DNA from: Alphaproteobacteria bacterium
GTDB lineage: Bacteria; Pseudomonadota; Alphaproteobacteria; Micavibrionales; Micavibrionaceae
Reading direction: 5' to 3'
Assembly: GCA_030432775.1 (NCBI GenBank)
Contig: JAUILO010000061.1
Span: forward strand, 1 to 13,450
Length of the DNA: 13,450 bases
Below are positions 1-7,112 of the stretch, piece by piece. Position 1 is the first letter of the stretch, and each line of letters starts with the position of its first letter. The notes under the pieces were generated by a model. That model did no database searches. It saw nothing but the letters and a program-made list of their open reading frames with translations, and had not been told where the DNA came from. The position numbers and the translations under genes are program-made.

Positions 1-557
1 CTGATGCTCCGCAAAACACTGCAGGTAACATTGAAGATGTATTTGAGTACACAATCACCGACGCTGATGGTGATTACGATACAGCACAGCTGATTATCAA
101 TGGTGATACAACATACGGCATTGATTTCACAATTAATGGTGATGTTCTGTTTGGCGGCGGCGGCAATGACCACATTTATGGCCTTGCCGGTAACGATCAG
201 CTATCTGGCGGAACAGGTGACGATCTTCTTGTTGGCGGTGAGGGCAATGATGTTCTCTACGGTAACGAAGGTGCGGATACATTCTTGTTTGAAGCCATTA
301 CTGATGGCGTTGACCTGATCAAGGATTTCAGCCTTTCTGAAGGTGATGTGATTGATATCACAGCATTGCTACAAGGCTATGATCCTGTTCAGCACTCAAT
401 CAATGATTATGTTCAGGCAACACAAAACGGTTCAGGTGACACGGTCATTTCTGTTGATGTGGATGGCACAGGCACAGATCATACAGCGGTGAACCTTGTT
501 ATTCTTGAAGGTGTTGATGATCTGACACCGGTACAAATTGAACAGCTTGTAGCGTAA
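1..557 (+). CDS. RTX adhesin/exoprotein, C-terminal part (type I secretion substrate)
   Basis: This is the 3' end of a larger gene cut by the window edge; the reading frame is open from base 3 to the TAA at 555-557, about 184 codons. The first ~50 codons (ending near ITDADGDYDTAQLIING) look like the end of a VCBS/cadherin-like extracellular repeat. Five glycine-aspartate nonapeptides follow (153-287, pattern GGxGxDxxx), which in RTX proteins bind calcium after export. The last ~90 residues (DGVDLIKDFSLSEGDVIDI and onward, ending VQIEQLVA) resemble the C-terminal secretion domain of large type I-secreted adhesins (the VC_A0849 subclass). The protein is therefore expected to be exported in one step by the ABC/HlyD/TolC machinery encoded just downstream. 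Total length, N-terminal retention region and ligand-binding domains lie outside the window, so adhesin rather than enzyme or toxin is an inference from family resemblance. Confidence 0.9.
   Translation, partial: DAPQNTAGNIEDVFEYTITDADGDYDTAQLIINGDTTYGIDFTINGDVLFGGGGNDHIYGLAGNDQLSGGTGDDLLVGGEGNDVLYGNEGADTFLFEAITDGVDLIKDFSLSEGDVIDITALLQGYDPVQHSINDYVQATQNGSGDTVISVDVDGTGTDHTAVNLVILEGVDDLTPVQIEQLVA
153..287 (+). repeat. Five tandem RTX nonapeptide repeats (27 bp each)
   Basis: Five consecutive nine-residue units are encoded: GGGGNDHIY, GLAGNDQLS, GGTGDDLLV, GGEGNDVLY and GNEGADTFL. The first four keep the Gly-Asn/Asp-Asp core that forms the calcium-binding parallel beta-roll; the last is degenerate (GAD) and leads into the secretion domain. 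The repeats are conserved in protein more than in DNA sequence, so they are old rather than a recent expansion. Confidence 0.9.
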
Positions 558-579
558 GGGCTGCATAACAAAATTCTAG

Positions 580-620
580 AGCCGCGATATGTTGATTGCC
601 AATGTGTCGCGGCTTTTTTA
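580..620 (+). terminator. Rho-independent terminator of the RTX gene
   Basis: An 8-bp perfect stem, AGCCGCGA (580-587) with TCGCGGCT (607-614), encloses a 19-nt loop and runs into a T tract (614-619). It sits 23 bp after the RTX stop codon, so the cargo gene is probably terminated separately from the transporter genes. Confidence 0.85.
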
Positions 621-681
621 TGTGCGGTTTAAAGGGGTGGATTGCGAGCTGAGTGTTCAGCGTCAGCATAAGTTTAATGGC

Positions 682-713
682 TTGACATAACCCGTATAAA
701 TCTGGTCTATACA
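682..713 (+). promoter_or_regulatory. Possible promoter for the TolC-family gene (weak)
   Basis: A consensus -35 hexamer TTGACA (682-687) is present, but the best -10-like sequence, TATACA (708-713), is 20 bp away, longer than the usual 16-18. Upstream, a terminator closes the RTX transcript, so a promoter is needed somewhere in this region. The -35 match is good and the -10 assignment is uncertain. Confidence 0.3.
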
Positions 714-791
714 GGTTGGAAAATTCAGATATTCGCTATAGAAAAATATATTGCGTTTAAAGGTTTAGGTTGAATTTATAAACAAATCCGG

Positions 792-807
792 TCATATATA
801 TATATGA
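792..807. repeat. 16-bp TA-rich palindrome upstream of the TolC gene
   Basis: TCATATATATATATGA is a perfect palindrome about 57 bp upstream of the TolC-family start codon. A shorter related element, CATATATATG (7152-7161), lies in the same relative place before thrS. It may be an easily melted promoter element or a protein site; function is unknown. Confidence 0.5.
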
Positions 808-864
808 TTTTTATGGTGTATTGTTAAACATACATTTTCGGACGAACAAAAAGGATAAACTATT

Positions 865-2400
865 ATGAATTACCGTGGATGGAAGAGTACTGTACTCGCA
901 TCATGTGCTGGCCTTGCTTTGCTCATGGCATTACCTGCAAGTGCGCAGTCAGTCGTGTACAAGGATAAAATGCCATCACCTCCTCCTGTTGAAGATCAAT
1001 CAGCAGGTGTATACATGGATAATTCAGATGTAATGCCTGATCCACAGGCCGATATCGTAATGTATGAGCCAATGGCTGCGGTGGCCACACAGGAATCCAA
1101 ATTGCTTGAGCTATCTGATGCTGTTGCAATTGGCCTATATACAAACCCGGAATATGGCGTAGTAGCTAATAACCGCCGCGCAACTGATGAAGAACTAAGA
1201 CAAGCCCGTGGTTTGTATTTACCTTCTGTTGATGTCCGTGGTGATACAGGTGTTGAATACACCGATGATCCAGGCACAAGAGGCGGCGCGGACAACGATG
1301 ATGAAGAAACATTATACCGTTATGATGTTGGTGTTACATTGACACAGCTTCTATTTGATGGCTGGGAAAGCTACTACGAGAACGAACGTCAGGAAAAACG
1401 CGTTTTATCTGCATCGCATCGTGTACGTGAAACAGCCGAATTTGTTGGTCTGGATATTGTTCTGGCTTATCTTGAAGTACTGAGACAGCGCGAACTGCTT
1501 TCAATTTCACGTCAGAATGTTGCCGAACACATTCGTATTCTTGATCAAATCGAGCAAAGCGGCGATGCTGGACGTACAACCGAAGCTGATGTCGTTCAGG
1601 TTCAGGCGCGTTTGGCACAGGCGCGCGCTGATGAGGCAAGTTCACGCGAGGCGCTTCGTAATGCTGAATCAACATACCGCCGCGAAGTTGGTGATGTACC
1701 GGGCGAACTTGTTATACCACTTGTTCCATACGACAGACTATCTGCCAGCATTGAAAGCGAAGTACAAATTGCCCTTCATCAAAGCCCGACTTTGGATGTA
1801 TTCGAAGCTGATGTTATGGTTGCAAATGCCGAGCATGAAGGTTCAAAAGGGATCTTCTACCCGCAGGTTGATCTTCAGCTAAACGCCAGAGACGGCAATA
1901 ATCTTGGCGGTATTGAAGGTGATGACACGAGTGCTTCTGCATTGGTTGTTATGAACTGGAACTTGTACCGTGGCGGTATTGATACTGCGCGCACGAGAGA
2001 GTTGATTAACCGTGAAGCTCAAGTGAAAGAAGAACGTGCCGATGCGGCGCGCGGTGTTGAAAACGAAGTGCGTCAGACATGGGCGAGCATGATTTCTTCT
2101 AGTGATAGAGCCAAACAATTCGCAGCACAGGCTGATGCTAACGCGAAAGTTGTTTCTGCGTATAAAGACCAGTTTGATTTGAACAGAAGAACATTGCTTG
2201 ATGTTCTCGATGCGCAGAACGAATTATTTGTGTCGCGTTCAAACACAGTTAATTCAGAGTTTTTGGAAATGTTCGCTGTTTACCGTCTATTGGCTGTGAA
2301 AGGCGAGCTTTTGGCTACACTTGGTGTTGATAACCCGCGTGAAGGTAATCCTGCTATTCACCATGATGGTATTACACTCGGTATTGGTAGCATTGAATAA
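865..2400 (+). CDS. TolC-family outer-membrane channel of a type I secretion system
   Basis: A 511-residue outer-membrane efflux protein. The ATG at 865 is preceded by AAGGA (851-855) at good spacing. Residues 1-27 form a signal peptide with a hydrophobic core (VLASCAGLALLMALPASA) and probable cleavage after ASA. A Pro/Asp-rich linker (about 28-75, with PSPPPVED) precedes the first TolC repeat. The two homologous halves are visible: the first near residue 80 (LSDAVAIGLYTNPEY, then QARGLYLPSVDVRG) and the second near 295 (EVQIALHQSPTLDVFEADV, then GIFYPQVDLQLNARDG). Long alpha-helical stretches lie between. The closest functional type is the LapE/AggA-like TolC protein that pairs with adhesin exporters. 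Three such chains would form the outer-membrane beta-barrel and periplasmic tunnel that docks on the HlyD-type protein encoded at 5204-6541. A terminator follows at once, so the gene is not obviously cotranscribed with the exporter. Confidence 0.93.
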   Translation: MNYRGWKSTVLASCAGLALLMALPASAQSVVYKDKMPSPPPVEDQSAGVYMDNSDVMPDPQADIVMYEPMAAVATQESKLLELSDAVAIGLYTNPEYGVVANNRRATDEELRQARGLYLPSVDVRGDTGVEYTDDPGTRGGADNDDEETLYRYDVGVTLTQLLFDGWESYYENERQEKRVLSASHRVRETAEFVGLDIVLAYLEVLRQRELLSISRQNVAEHIRILDQIEQSGDAGRTTEADVVQVQARLAQARADEASSREALRNAESTYRREVGDVPGELVIPLVPYDRLSASIESEVQIALHQSPTLDVFEADVMVANAEHEGSKGIFYPQVDLQLNARDGNNLGGIEGDDTSASALVVMNWNLYRGGIDTARTRELINREAQVKEERADAARGVENEVRQTWASMISSSDRAKQFAAQADANAKVVSAYKDQFDLNRRTLLDVLDAQNELFVSRSNTVNSEFLEMFAVYRLLAVKGELLATLGVDNPREGNPAIHHDGITLGIGSIE

Positions 2401-2416
2401 GATTTTAAAGTTTAAT

Positions 2417-2441
2417 AAGGGGCCGTTTGCGGCCCCTTTTA
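2417..2441 (+). terminator. Rho-independent terminator after the TolC gene
   Basis: A 9-bp stem, AAGGGGCCG (2417-2425) with CGGCCCCTT (2430-2438), closes a TTTG tetraloop and ends in a short T run. It lies 16 bp past the TolC stop. This is the strongest hairpin in the window and would limit read-through into the exporter genes. Confidence 0.9.
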
Positions 2442-2477
2442 CTATCCGCCTTTTACACCTCACCTTTGTTTTATGAC

Positions 2478-2511
2478 TAATCCTTTGTAATCCTTGGATT
2501 ATTTTAGGATT
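2478..2511. promoter_or_regulatory. Array of TAATCC / GGATTA half-sites before the exporter gene
   Basis: Two direct copies of TAATCCTT (2478-2485 and 2488-2495) are spaced 10 bp apart. Their complements follow: GGATTA (2496-2501) and AGGATT (2506-2511). The inner pair makes a perfect inverted repeat TAATCC-TT-GGATTA, and the outer pair is inverted with a one-base offset. The arrangement fits either a multi-site operator on one DNA face or a two-step RNA hairpin. It sits 64-97 bp upstream of the TTG start of the ABC exporter. No regulator is identified. Confidence 0.45.
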
Positions 2512-2574
2512 TTGTTATCATTTATAAAGTAATCTGTAGTCTTGAGATTGAATTAGCATAGGAATTTTCGTTCA

Positions 2575-5124
2575 TTGACCTCATCAAAGCCAGATAAAGA
2601 CGACAAGAAGAAGCTCGCTGATCCGAAGGAACAGCATAGTAAGGCTGCGGATCCGGGCGATAAAAAACCTCAGAATTCGCGTGACCAAAGCGATAAGAAG
2701 ACGTCTGGCAAGATTGCAGGAAAAGCTGCGGGGCAGACGGCAAGTAAAGCGGTGACCAAAGAGGGAACTAAGGACGAATCTGGCGCGGGTGATCAAAATC
2801 AAGCCGCCGAACAAGTCGCAGCAGCAATCAAAGAAGCGATCGGAAAGCAGGCAGCAGGAGAAAAAAAAGCACCGCCGCAGCCAAATCCTGCCGGTGATAG
2901 CTGGTCACTTGAGGCCAATCGTATCTCAATCCAGATGCCGCTTATTGAAACGTTACGTATCCTAGCGGGTCATTATGGGCGCCGAACAACAAGCTCAGCG
3001 CTCGTTGCAGGGCTTCCGATACCAAAAGACGCGATAACACCTGATTTATTCGTTAGAGCAGCGGAACGCGCTGACATGCATGCGACACTTGCTGAACGTT
3101 CACTTGATGCATTATCAATTTCGCCGCATTTGCCGTGTATCTTGGTACTGGCCGATGGTCAGGCGTGCGTACTTTGGGATATTCAGCACCCTGAATTAAA
3201 ACAACCGAAAAAAAAACAGGACGGCACCGACGCTAAAGTCAAAGCGCATCCGGAAACCATGTTCGAAGTGCAGTTCCCTGAAACAGAAGAAGAGCGCCGG
3301 AATATTTCATTAAAAGAGCTAGCTACGCTTTATGCCGGTTATGTGTTTTTTGTGCGCCCGGTTGCCAGAATGGATGATCGTGGCGGCCCTGCGGAAATTG
3401 ATACGGCGAAAGACTGGTTTTGGGGCGCTTTAAAAGAACATATGCGCACATATCACGAAGTGATTGTTGCAGCGATTATGATCAACGTCTTCGCACTTGC
3501 CAGCCCGTTATTCATTATGAATGTATATGACCGCGTCGTGCCGAATGCGGCTTTTGAAACGCTATGGGTGCTGGCGCTTGGTGTCACTATCGTATTTCTA
3601 TTTGATTTCACATTAAAAAATTTAAGGGCGCATTTCCTTGATGTTGCCGGCCGCAAGGCAGATGTGAAAATATCTTCGCAGTTATTTGAGCAAGTTATGG
3701 GTATGACAATGGCCGCGCGTCCAGCGAGTGCGGGGGTATTGGCCAATCACATGCGTGAATTTGAAGGCCTGCGGGATTTCTTTACCTCGGCAACGCTTGT
3801 TGCGCTAATTGATTTGCCATTTTTATTTCTGTTTATTCTATTGATGGTCATATTGGCGGGCCCCGTAGCTGTCGTGCCGATTGTGGCCGTGCCGATCGTT
3901 ATTGGAATGGGACTGTTCTTACAAAAATCTATCGAAAAAGTAATTCGCGCTTCTATGAATGAAAATGCGCTGAAAAATGCGCTGTTATTCGAAACAATTA
4001 CGGGGCTTGAAACTATTAAGGTGCAGGCCGCAGAAAGCCATGCACAGCGTAAATGGGAAGAGCTGACCGATATGTCTTCGCGCACTTCTGTGAAATCACG
4101 CCGTATATCGGCCTTTATGATGAATTTCACTGTACTTGTGCAGCAACTTACGAGTGTGGTGGTAGTGATTGTTGGCGTATATTTGATTACTGACGGGACT
4201 TTATCAATGGGTGCGTTGATTGCCGCCGTTATCCTGACTGGCCGTGTCATGGCTCCGCTAGCGCAAGTTGCGGGCTTAATCACGCGACTGAAACAATCAC
4301 AGGAGTCTTTGCGTCAGTTGAATGATTTGATGAAAAAGGATGTGGAGCGTCCTGAGGGCAAGCATTTCATTACCAAGTCATCATTAAGTGGCCATGTTGA
4401 TTTTAAAGGTGTGGTTTTCCACTATCCGGGGCAGTCTATTCCGGCTCTGAACGAAGTTGATTTCACAATCAAGCCGGGCGAAAAAGTTGCCATCATCGGT
4501 GCGGTTGGTTCGGGTAAAACAACCATCGAAAGATTGATTCTGAATCTGTTCCAACCGGAAAGCGGTTCGGTTCAACTGGACGGTACGGATGTGCGCCAGA
4601 TTGATCCGGGTGATCTTCGACGAAGCATCGGAACGGTTCAACAAAGTCCACAATTATTCTACGGCAGTGTGCGTGAAAACATCACAATGGGGCATGAAAC
4701 TGTTTCGGAACGTGCCGTTTTGCAGGCGGCTGAAATGGCAGGCGTACTGGAGTTTTTAAACGATTCAGAGCATGGTCTGGATACGCAGGTGGGTGAACGG
4801 GGTGAGTCCCTGTCCGGTGGACAGCGTCAGGCGGTTGCGATTGCACGTGCCTTGCTCTATGACCCACCATTGATGATACTTGATGAACCGACTGCGTCGA
4901 TGGATCCAGCGTCTGAGCAACGCCTGTTGAAGCGCCTTGTCAAGTTATGTGCCGATAAGACAACTTTGTTGATTACGCATAAAGCAGCGATGCTTGCTAT
5001 TGTCGATAAAGTGATGTTGCTCGACCGTGGTAAGGTTGTTGCTTTCGGACCTAAAGATGAAATCATCAAAAAATTACAGGCGCGTCAATTTGGAACACAA
5101 GCCGAGAACACAGGCGCAGATTAA
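2575..5124 (+). CDS. Type I secretion ABC exporter (LapB/HlyB family, degenerate C39 domain)
   Basis: An 849-residue inner-membrane ATPase/permease that powers export of RTX proteins, most likely the one encoded upstream. The start is TTG at 2575, the only start codon after the in-frame TAG at 2554, with AGGA at 2560-2563. Residues 1-108 are a hydrophilic Lys/Ala/Gln-rich extension not usual in this family. Residues about 113-275 resemble the C39 peptidase-like domain, but no cysteine stands at the catalytic position (ILAGHYGRRTT), so it should bind rather than cleave substrate. The membrane domain runs from about 280 to 590 (for example FFTSATLVALIDLPFLFLF). The nucleotide-binding domain shows Walker A GAVGSGKTT (642-650), signature LSGGQ (746-750), Walker B LMILDEP (766-772) and the H-loop His (802). 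A 79-bp gap leads to the HlyD-type gene; the two are probably cotranscribed. Sequence features such as NHMREFEGLRDFF favour the LapB/LssB subgroup. Confidence 0.95.
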   Translation: MTSSKPDKDDKKKLADPKEQHSKAADPGDKKPQNSRDQSDKKTSGKIAGKAAGQTASKAVTKEGTKDESGAGDQNQAAEQVAAAIKEAIGKQAAGEKKAPPQPNPAGDSWSLEANRISIQMPLIETLRILAGHYGRRTTSSALVAGLPIPKDAITPDLFVRAAERADMHATLAERSLDALSISPHLPCILVLADGQACVLWDIQHPELKQPKKKQDGTDAKVKAHPETMFEVQFPETEEERRNISLKELATLYAGYVFFVRPVARMDDRGGPAEIDTAKDWFWGALKEHMRTYHEVIVAAIMINVFALASPLFIMNVYDRVVPNAAFETLWVLALGVTIVFLFDFTLKNLRAHFLDVAGRKADVKISSQLFEQVMGMTMAARPASAGVLANHMREFEGLRDFFTSATLVALIDLPFLFLFILLMVILAGPVAVVPIVAVPIVIGMGLFLQKSIEKVIRASMNENALKNALLFETITGLETIKVQAAESHAQRKWEELTDMSSRTSVKSRRISAFMMNFTVLVQQLTSVVVVIVGVYLITDGTLSMGALIAAVILTGRVMAPLAQVAGLITRLKQSQESLRQLNDLMKKDVERPEGKHFITKSSLSGHVDFKGVVFHYPGQSIPALNEVDFTIKPGEKVAIIGAVGSGKTTIERLILNLFQPESGSVQLDGTDVRQIDPGDLRRSIGTVQQSPQLFYGSVRENITMGHETVSERAVLQAAEMAGVLEFLNDSEHGLDTQVGERGESLSGGQRQAVAIARALLYDPPLMILDEPTASMDPASEQRLLKRLVKLCADKTTLLITHKAAMLAIVDKVMLLDRGKVVAFGPKDEIIKKLQARQFGTQAENTGAD

Positions 5125-5130
5125 CGCCAA

Positions 5131-5151
5131 CGGGTCAGAAGGATTTACCCG
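5131..5151 (+). promoter_or_regulatory. Small intercistronic hairpin between exporter and HlyD genes
   Basis: CGGGT (5131-5135) can pair with ACCCG (5147-5151) around an 11-nt loop just after the exporter stop. No T tract follows, so it is unlikely to be a strong terminator. A direct repeat ATTAGAAT (5152-5159 and 5173-5180) follows. It could modulate mRNA stability between the two cistrons; this is speculative. Confidence 0.3.
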
Positions 5152-5203
5152 ATTAGAATTTGGAAATGAAGAATTAGAATAATCAAGGGTTACGCATACT
5201 ATA

Positions 5204-6541
5204 ATGAAGAAACAAAAGATCAATGATGAAGTTCAAAAAGCCCGCGCCCACGCGGAACGCTTTTTTATGGCTGATGATGAGATACCATTATCAAAGCACA
5301 TTATATTGGTTGTTATTGCGCTGTTTTTTGTCTCGTTCATTATCTGGTCTAGTTTTACCGCACTTGATGAAGTAACGCGCGGTGATGGCAAAGTTGTCCC
5401 GTTTAGCGAGGTGCAGATATTACAGAGCCTTGAAGGCGGCATTATTGAAGAGTTTATGGTGCGTGAAGGTGATAAGGTTAAAGCAGGGCAGCCATTAGTG
5501 CGCTTGCGTGATGTGTCGGCCAGTTCGGAGTATGAATCAAACAGTCAGCGTTTTTTAAGCTTGAAAGCCAAGGTCGAACGATTAAAAGCCGAGGCCGATG
5601 GCGATGACATTCCGGTATTCTCGGAAGACGTGCAAAGGCAAGTGCCATCAACCGTACGCGAAGAGATGGAAGTGTTCCGCGCCAATCAACAAAGTCTAGG
5701 TAGTCAGCTTGTTGTGCTGGAACAGCGCCTGAACCAGCGTGAACAGGAAATTCGTGAAACAAATGGCCGTATAAGCGATTTGCGCGGAGTGATTAGCCTA
5801 TCAAAGGATGAACGTGAAATGATTGCGCCTTTGGTTGAAAAGGGCTCTGCGCCGAAATTAGAGCTTTTACAGCTAGATAGAAATATTAAACAGCAGCAAA
5901 GCGAATTGAACAGTTTGCTCAGCTCGCTTCCGCGTTCTAAATCAGCCGTGCAAGAGGCGCAAGGACGTATTGAAGAGCTTAGAAACGCTGCAAAGGCGAC
6001 TGCGCAGAATGAATTATCAACGACCATAATTGAGATGAACTCTTTGAAAGAGATATTGACTGGCCTTGCCGATCGTAAAGTGCGTACGGAGATCAGATCG
6101 CGCATTGATGGCACAGTTAAAGATATCAAGGTCACTAGTGTAGGCGGCGTGTTGCAGCCTGGTCAGGATTTGATCGAGATAGTTCCTGCCGGAGAGCAGC
6201 TTATTGTTGAAGCGCGCGTAAAACCATCGGATATCGCGTTTTTGCATCCGGGACAAAAGGCGGTTGTGAAAATTACCGCTTATGATTTTGCCATATATGG
6301 CGGGCTTGAAGGCGAGGTTGTCGAGATTTCTGCCGATACAATCACCAATGAAAAAGACGAAACATTTTATCGTGTACGTGTCAAAACGGATAAAACGACA
6401 ATTGTGCGCCATGGCGAAGTGTATGAAATTATTCCGGGCATGGTTGCATCTGTTGATATCATCACCGGCAAAAAGACCGTCATGGAATATATCATGAAGC
6501 CTTTAATCAAGACTTTGACCAATTCAATGGGAGAGCGCTAG
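5204..6541 (+). CDS. Type I secretion membrane-fusion protein (HlyD/LapC family)
   Basis: A 445-residue periplasmic adaptor that links the ABC exporter to the TolC-type channel. A short cytoplasmic tail (1-31) is followed by one membrane anchor at about 32-52 (IILVVIALFFVSFIIWSSF). Next is a beta-barrel/lipoyl half-motif at about 60-104, including LEGGIIEEFMVREGDKVKAG. A long charged coiled coil occupies about 105-285, the part expected to meet TolC. The second lipoyl half starts near 298 (RSRIDGTVKDI), and the C-terminal HlyD signature region is near 415-435 (PGMVASVDIITGKKTVMEYI). Length and domain order match the family. The ATG at 5204 has AAGGG at 5185-5189, rather far upstream at 14 bp spacing. 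The gene follows the exporter on the same strand with no strong terminator between, so the two are likely one operon. Confidence 0.95.
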   Translation: MKKQKINDEVQKARAHAERFFMADDEIPLSKHIILVVIALFFVSFIIWSSFTALDEVTRGDGKVVPFSEVQILQSLEGGIIEEFMVREGDKVKAGQPLVRLRDVSASSEYESNSQRFLSLKAKVERLKAEADGDDIPVFSEDVQRQVPSTVREEMEVFRANQQSLGSQLVVLEQRLNQREQEIRETNGRISDLRGVISLSKDEREMIAPLVEKGSAPKLELLQLDRNIKQQQSELNSLLSSLPRSKSAVQEAQGRIEELRNAAKATAQNELSTTIIEMNSLKEILTGLADRKVRTEIRSRIDGTVKDIKVTSVGGVLQPGQDLIEIVPAGEQLIVEARVKPSDIAFLHPGQKAVVKITAYDFAIYGGLEGEVVEISADTITNEKDETFYRVRVKTDKTTIVRHGEVYEIIPGMVASVDIITGKKTVMEYIMKPLIKTLTNSMGER

Positions 6542-6608
6542 AATATTTCTGCATAGCCTTGCGGTCTATTTTCAGCGTATTTACAGAGAATTTCGAAAAT
6601 ATCGTAAT

Positions 6609-6655
6609 ATATAAGCATCATGATGCTGCATGATTCTATGGCTTGAAGCTTATAT
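6609..6655. other. Nested inverted repeat between convergent genes
   Basis: ATATAAGC (6609-6616) pairs with GCTTATAT (6648-6655), and inside it ATCATG (6617-6622) pairs with CATGAT (6629-6634). A competing perfect 14-bp palindrome, AGCATCATGATGCT, spans 6614-6627. The element lies between the 3' ends of the HlyD-type gene (+) and the STAS gene (-). It has no clear T tract on either strand. It may act as a bidirectional 3'-end structure. Confidence 0.45.
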
Positions 6656-7029
6656 CAGGATTTTACCCACTCAATCGCTTTTTGTAGTTCGTTTTCGTCA
6701 AAAAGCTTGATTGTGCCGGTGAACATCGATTGCTTGATTTTAAATTGCAGGATCCGTTTTTCCGGTGGGTTAACCATCGCAATCTTTAAAACCTTATCGC
6801 CATAATCGGCAATGGTGGCAATATCAAGCAAAGCCGCCTGCTCTTCCCAGCCTTTATATTCCTTGTAATAAACAAGAGCGCGGATTTCGCCATGTTTTTC
6901 GACCATGGCTTTAATGCGCGGCAGGAAGTTTTTACTATAGCCTTCAATAGAAATGGGTTTGTCGACCATCATGCAGATCGCACGGTCATCTGTTTCCGGC
7001 ATGATAATATTGTATTTTGGATTATCCAT
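6655..7029 (-). CDS. SpoIIAA-like STAS-domain protein
   Basis: A 124-residue soluble protein resembling the SpoIIAA-like family (STAS fold) common in alphaproteobacteria. The N-terminal half carries PISIEGYSKNFLPRIKAMVEKHGEIRALVYY. A middle segment (WEEQAALLDIATIADYGDKV) and the end (FDENELQKAIEWVKS) complete one alpha/beta domain. No signal peptide or membrane segment is seen, so it is probably cytoplasmic. The family lacks an assigned biochemical activity in most bacteria; anti-sigma-antagonist function cannot be assumed, because no partner kinase or sigma factor is encoded nearby. It is divergent from thrS across a 153-bp AT-rich region and convergent with the secretion operon, so it is probably a single-gene transcript. 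Confidence 0.8.
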   Translation of the reverse strand: MDNPKYNIIMPETDDRAICMMVDKPISIEGYSKNFLPRIKAMVEKHGEIRALVYYKEYKGWEEQAALLDIATIADYGDKVLKIAMVNPPEKRILQFKIKQSMFTGTIKLFDENELQKAIEWVKS

Positions 7030-7078
7030 TTTTAAAACATTCGTAGCTAGGTAAAATAATATAAATAAAATATATTCT

Positions 7079-7099
7079 AAAATACGTAGAAAATACGTA
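7079..7099. repeat. Direct repeat AAAATACGTA with 11-bp period
   Basis: Two perfect copies of AAAATACGTA (7079-7088 and 7090-7099) lie in the divergent region between the STAS gene and thrS. Each copy contains the palindrome TACGTA. A spacing of 11 bp places both on the same face of the helix, as for a tandem operator. The element is about 84-104 bp upstream of the first thrS ATG and 50-70 bp upstream of the STAS start. No regulator is identified. Confidence 0.45.
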
Positions 7100-7112
7100 T
7101 ATGGTCAAATGA

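Larger units (their letters stand above)
558..864. other. Intergenic region between RTX gene and TolC gene
   Basis: These 307 bases hold no credible gene. From left to right they contain the RTX terminator (580-620), a small hairpin GCTGA/TCAGC (648-661), a weak promoter candidate (682-713), an AT-rich stretch with a 16-bp TA palindrome (792-807), and the AAGGA ribosome binding site (851-855) of the TolC-family gene. The strong AT bias from about 720 to 850 fits a promoter and leader region. Confidence 0.7.

Noticed and set aside
153..287. CRISPR-like or tandem DNA repeat
   Set aside because: The periodicity is the 27-bp codon unit of RTX nonapeptides; the DNA units differ and there are no spacers.
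624..773. Imperfect duplicate around GCG(G)TTTAAAGG at about 625 and 752
   Set aside because: The shared core is only about 10 bases with mismatches beyond it, within chance expectation for an AT-rich spacer.
3747..4283. A 178-codon open frame on the minus strand inside the ABC exporter gene
   Set aside because: It is wholly antisense to a gene with clear ABC-transporter motifs, has Ser/Thr/Ile-rich composition typical of reverse-frame translations, and lacks a ribosome binding site or recognisable domain.
6017..6412. A 131-codon minus-strand frame within the HlyD-type gene
   Set aside because: It lies entirely opposite the conserved adaptor sequence and shows no family resemblance.
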